In this document: positions 61,423 through 64,000 of the stretch, piece after piece
Numbering within the stretch: the first letter of the stretch is position 1
Layout: every line of letters begins with the position of its first letter
Assembly: GCF_003854965.1 (NCBI RefSeq)
Contig: NZ_RQPI01000001.1
Coordinates: 248,001 to 312,000, forward strand
Source of the DNA: Paenibacillus rhizophilus
GTDB taxonomy: Bacteria > Bacillota > Bacilli > Paenibacillales > Paenibacillaceae
Length of the DNA stretch: 64,000 nucleotides
Direction of reading: 5' to 3'
Made by a program: the position numbers and the translations under genes
Notes under the pieces: model-generated
What the model was told of the DNA's origin: nothing
Seen by the model: only the letters and a program-made list of their open reading frames with translations
Database searches by the model: none

Positions 61423-62355
61423 GTGGCACAGAACAATATTGAACTTGAAAACGAAGGGTCGGCAGGCAAGTTTGAGCGGTTTCTTTTTCTGATGATACCG
61501 ATTATTTTTACCCTTGTCCTGATTGGGGTTCTGTTGACGCTTTTTAATATGGATTACCGAAACGACATGCTGCAGATCGCGAACAAAATCCCGATTGTGA
61601 ATAAATGGATACCCGACCCGAAAGGTGAGACCTCCGGGAACAGTCAGCAAGCGGAGGAGCAGGCGGCAAGCTCGGAGTCGACCATTAAGGAGCTTAAGGC
61701 TCAGCTCTCCCAGCAGGAGGAAACGGTTAAGAAGCTGAATGAGCAAAAAACCGAGCAGGATAAGCAGGTTCAGGCTTTAAAGTCGCAGATTGACGAGATG
61801 CAGCAGGTCGCAAGCACCCAGCAACCGGTTGAAACAGAGGATGACCACCAAAAGGAAATAGCGGCAATGACCAAGCTTTATGCGGGGATGCAGGCATCCA
61901 AAGCTGCCGCGATCATGCAAAATATGACGACCGATGAGGTCGTTCAACTACTTAGCGAGATGAACAACGACAGCAAGACGGGGATATTGGAAAAAATGGA
62001 CCCGAAAGTAGCTGCGGATGTATCCGTTAAGCTAAAAGAATCGGCCAATTCTTCCGATATGGCTATTGCAGCCCTTCAATCCAGACTGAAACAAGACTCG
62101 GCGGGTACGACAGCCTCAACTGGCAGCGGCGCAAATCTAGACAAGCAAAAGCTAAGCCAGACGTTCACCTCCATGCCTGCGGCAGAGGCGGCAAAGCTGC
62201 TTAGTGAAATGTACGCCATCAGTCCGGATAAGGTGATTACAATTTTAAGCACAGTTGATGACAACGTACGGTCTTCCATTTTATCGGAAATGACCAAGAG
62301 CGATACGAACGGCGTCACCGCCAAAATTGTGAACCGTCTGATGGGCGGCAAGTGA
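61423..62355 (+). CDS. ylxF: MotE-like flagellar chaperone (YlxF, MgtE-N domain)
   Basis: A 310-residue protein with one N-terminal membrane helix (about 19-41), a long coiled coil (about 78-135) and two MgtE-N-like helical repeats (MQASKAAAIMQNMTTDEVVQ; MPAAEAAKLLSEMYAISPDK). Matches YlxF/MotE, thought to aid motor or export assembly. Two MgtE-N repeats are more than in some relatives. GTG start after TTGGAGG. Confidence 0.88.
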   Translation: MAQNNIELENEGSAGKFERFLFLMIPIIFTLVLIGVLLTLFNMDYRNDMLQIANKIPIVNKWIPDPKGETSGNSQQAEEQAASSESTIKELKAQLSQQEETVKKLNEQKTEQDKQVQALKSQIDEMQQVASTQQPVETEDDHQKEIAAMTKLYAGMQASKAAAIMQNMTTDEVVQLLSEMNNDSKTGILEKMDPKVAADVSVKLKESANSSDMAIAALQSRLKQDSAGTTASTGSGANLDKQKLSQTFTSMPAAEAAKLLSEMYAISPDKVITILSTVDDNVRSSILSEMTKSDTNGVTAKIVNRLMGGK

Positions 62356-62386
62356 CCATTGCACTTTGAAAGGAGGTGAAAAAAAG

Positions 62387-63859
62387 ATGAGTCTCGTATT
62401 TCAAATGATCTCTTCAGGCAAAGGTCTGAATGCTAAAACGACGGCTTCTCCGGGGACTGCTGGTGCTGCCGGAGCGGGGAACGGAATGTTCTCCAGTACG
62501 TTGATACAGTCGATGGCAGGCTCAACTTCGGAACTGGCAGTGGCGTCTCAAAGTGATGCAGCGGCTGCTACATTGCAGAATCTTCTAATAACGGCGTTAT
62601 CCAATCACACCGGCGAAGATGGAGAAACGGCGGATCTTTCCGGCAAGAAACTCTTGGATGAGCTGCTTCCCGAACTGTCCAAACTGGACGAGCAGATTGA
62701 AAGTGATCCTGCGCTGCTGGCGGCGCTTCAAGGCTGGCTGGTTCAGGTCTCGGCGCTATTGTCTGGCAATGAAATGAAGGAGTCTCCGGATCAGACGGCG
62801 CTGACGCCGCTTGCGCAGAATCCAGCAACTGCAAGGTTTGCCGTTCAGGATGAACTCAACAACCTCGCAGCATTGATTCAGCAGGCTTCCGGAAGCGGCG
62901 ATGAAGCCTCAGCAGGCAAAGCACTGGCACTGTTGAACAGCTTTGCTTCTATGATTGAGCCATACACTGGAACTGTTGACTCGTCCGTTTCGGGGACTGC
63001 TGCAGCGGCAATGCCATCCGGGATTAAAGGCGTCGATAAGCTTCAAGGACCCAGGACTTCGAAAACCGGCGATGTTAACGTGGGAGTAGGGCTTTCTAAG
63101 GCTGCCGACGCGGTTTCGAACAAACCGGACTCCTCGGGACAGATAGACACAGCCTCTCTCGATACCCAAGCGGCTTCCGGAAATCCGCTGTCACTCAAAT
63201 TGCCTTTAGCATCTGCAGAAATCAATAAAGAGCATTCCACAGCAAACGAAGGCACAGTGACTGATAAGGCTGCTGAGCAGGATTCTTCCCAAGGAGACAG
63301 CAATGTCATTACCGCAGGCCAGCTCTCGCTGAGGGACGGAATTACGGCTACTCCAAAGGCGGAGATTTCGCAGGTGCCGGTTCATAAGTTCGCTGAGGAG
63401 ATGACCGGATTTATTACCGGTAAACTGGAAATAGTCAAGAAGGGCGGAGTCGCCGAAGCGACCCTATCATTGTTCCCGGAAAATCTGGGGCAGGTGGATG
63501 TCAAGATTACAATGCATAACGGACATGTTGTCGCTCAGTTCTTAGCCGAGCATTCCGGAGCCAGAGATTTGCTGGAGAATCAAATGTCTCAACTGCGTGC
63601 AGCGCTTCAATCGCAAGGTCTGCAGGTAGAGAAGCTCGAAGTTTCGCAAAACAACACTCCGCTTCAGTCCCAACTCTTTCAGGAGGGGCGCCATTCGGGA
63701 GCGGGTAGTCAAGGGTCGGACAGACGCTCCAAGGAGCGCAAGGATTCTTCGGACGATGCCGTCCTGGCAGCCGAACTGGATGGAGAATGGAAAGATTGGC
63801 TGGCTAACGAACGACAGAATACCCGAAATCCGGCAAGCCAATTCTCTGCCGAAGCTTAA
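62387..63859 (+). CDS. fliK: flagellar hook-length control protein FliK
   Basis: Molecular ruler, 490 residues. Long low-complexity Ser/Ala/Thr-rich N-terminal part and a C-terminal Flg_hook domain (about 360-445: ATLSLFPENLGQVDVKITMH, then FLAEHSGARDLLENQMSQLR). Full AAAGGAGGTG ribosome site. A second FliK-like protein (ylqG) lies 23 kb upstream. Confidence 0.94.
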   Translation: MSLVFQMISSGKGLNAKTTASPGTAGAAGAGNGMFSSTLIQSMAGSTSELAVASQSDAAAATLQNLLITALSNHTGEDGETADLSGKKLLDELLPELSKLDEQIESDPALLAALQGWLVQVSALLSGNEMKESPDQTALTPLAQNPATARFAVQDELNNLAALIQQASGSGDEASAGKALALLNSFASMIEPYTGTVDSSVSGTAAAAMPSGIKGVDKLQGPRTSKTGDVNVGVGLSKAADAVSNKPDSSGQIDTASLDTQAASGNPLSLKLPLASAEINKEHSTANEGTVTDKAAEQDSSQGDSNVITAGQLSLRDGITATPKAEISQVPVHKFAEEMTGFITGKLEIVKKGGVAEATLSLFPENLGQVDVKITMHNGHVVAQFLAEHSGARDLLENQMSQLRAALQSQGLQVEKLEVSQNNTPLQSQLFQEGRHSGAGSQGSDRRSKERKDSSDDAVLAAELDGEWKDWLANERQNTRNPASQFSAEA

Positions 63860-63886
63860 TGGGTATGGAAAGGGAGGTGAAAGGTA

Positions 63887-64000
63887 ATGGCAACCTCAGA
63901 CAGCATTATATCCACGGGCAGTGTATGGCCGAATTATTCGGCAGCCAACAGTACAAGCAGCAGTACTGGCAGCACATCGCTCGGTAAAGATCAATTCCTG
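63887..64000 (+). CDS. flgD: flagellar hook capping protein FlgD (partial)
   Basis: First 38 codons only; runs off the window. Ser/Thr/Asn-rich N-terminus ending SLGKDQFL, where family members continue with the core LGKDQFLxLL motif. Ribosome site AGGGAGGTG. Position after fliK agrees with B. subtilis. Confidence 0.85.
   Translation, partial: MATSDSIISTGSVWPNYSAANSTSSSTGSTSLGKDQFL

Overview
The window reads as a chromosomal segment of a spore-forming, flagellated Gram-positive bacterium of the Bacillales, most likely Paenibacillus or a close relative. This rests on gene order (ylxM-ffh-rpsP-khpA-rimM-trmD ... rplS-lepB-rbgA-rnhB-ylqG-ylqH ... sucCD-dprA-topA-trmFO-hslVU-flgB-...-flgD), which follows the Bacillus subtilis arrangement with characteristic gaps and insertions, on purine-rich Shine-Dalgarno sites with frequent GTG/TTG starts, and on a CotF-type spore coat gene. 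No ribosomal RNA, CRISPR array or complete insertion sequence was seen.

Layout. 0-9.6 kb is accessory: a QueG-like Fe-S protein with a truncated MmyB-type regulator behind it, a ferredoxin-acetyltransferase fusion, a thiol/quinone-stress cluster (FMN reductase, HxlR/YodB-type repressor, divergent quinone-oxidoreductase-like MDR enzyme), a nucleoside hydrolase, a lipoprotein, an HD hydrolase, a DrrAB-type exporter and a frameshifted class 3 lipase. 9.8-16.3 kb is a sugar locus: AraC-type regulator, divergent ABC importer (two permeases plus binding lipoprotein, no ATPase) and a GH3 beta-glucosidase. 16.6-24.5 kb holds mixed housekeeping genes (YyaL-like, YxcD-like pair, Nudix, carbonic anhydrase, HesB-like, M32 carboxypeptidase, hemolysin III). 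24.6-29 kb is the SRP/ribosome operon, with a three-copy 57-bp repeat array between ffh and rpsP and an unusual insertion in TrmD.

29-33.7 kb interrupts the conserved trmD-rplS junction. It carries a 38-codon gene, a minus-strand promoter-to-terminator unit with a potential pseudoknot, a very AT-rich acyltransferase, tRNA-Pro(GGG), a 1.2-kb islet bounded by a duplicated tRNA-Pro 3' end (structured RNA, SD-containing terminator, small ORF, CotF-like gene), a DUF4097 lipoprotein and a membrane-anchored Cys4 protein. This is the least conventional part of the window.

33.7-54.5 kb returns to the conserved backbone: rplS, lepB, rbgA, rnhB, a repeat-rich FliK-like protein (ylqG), ylqH, yraN, a metallophosphoesterase, comM, the divergent ohr/ohrR peroxide pair, sucCD, dprA, topA, trmFO, hslVU. 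The xerC and codY genes expected beside hslVU in B. subtilis are absent. 54.9-64 kb is the start of the fla/che operon (flgB, flgC, fliE-J, a MotE-like chaperone, fliK, start of flgD), which runs off the window.

All calls come from reading the sequence and translations; no database search was run. Starts were chosen by Shine-Dalgarno spacing where several were possible.
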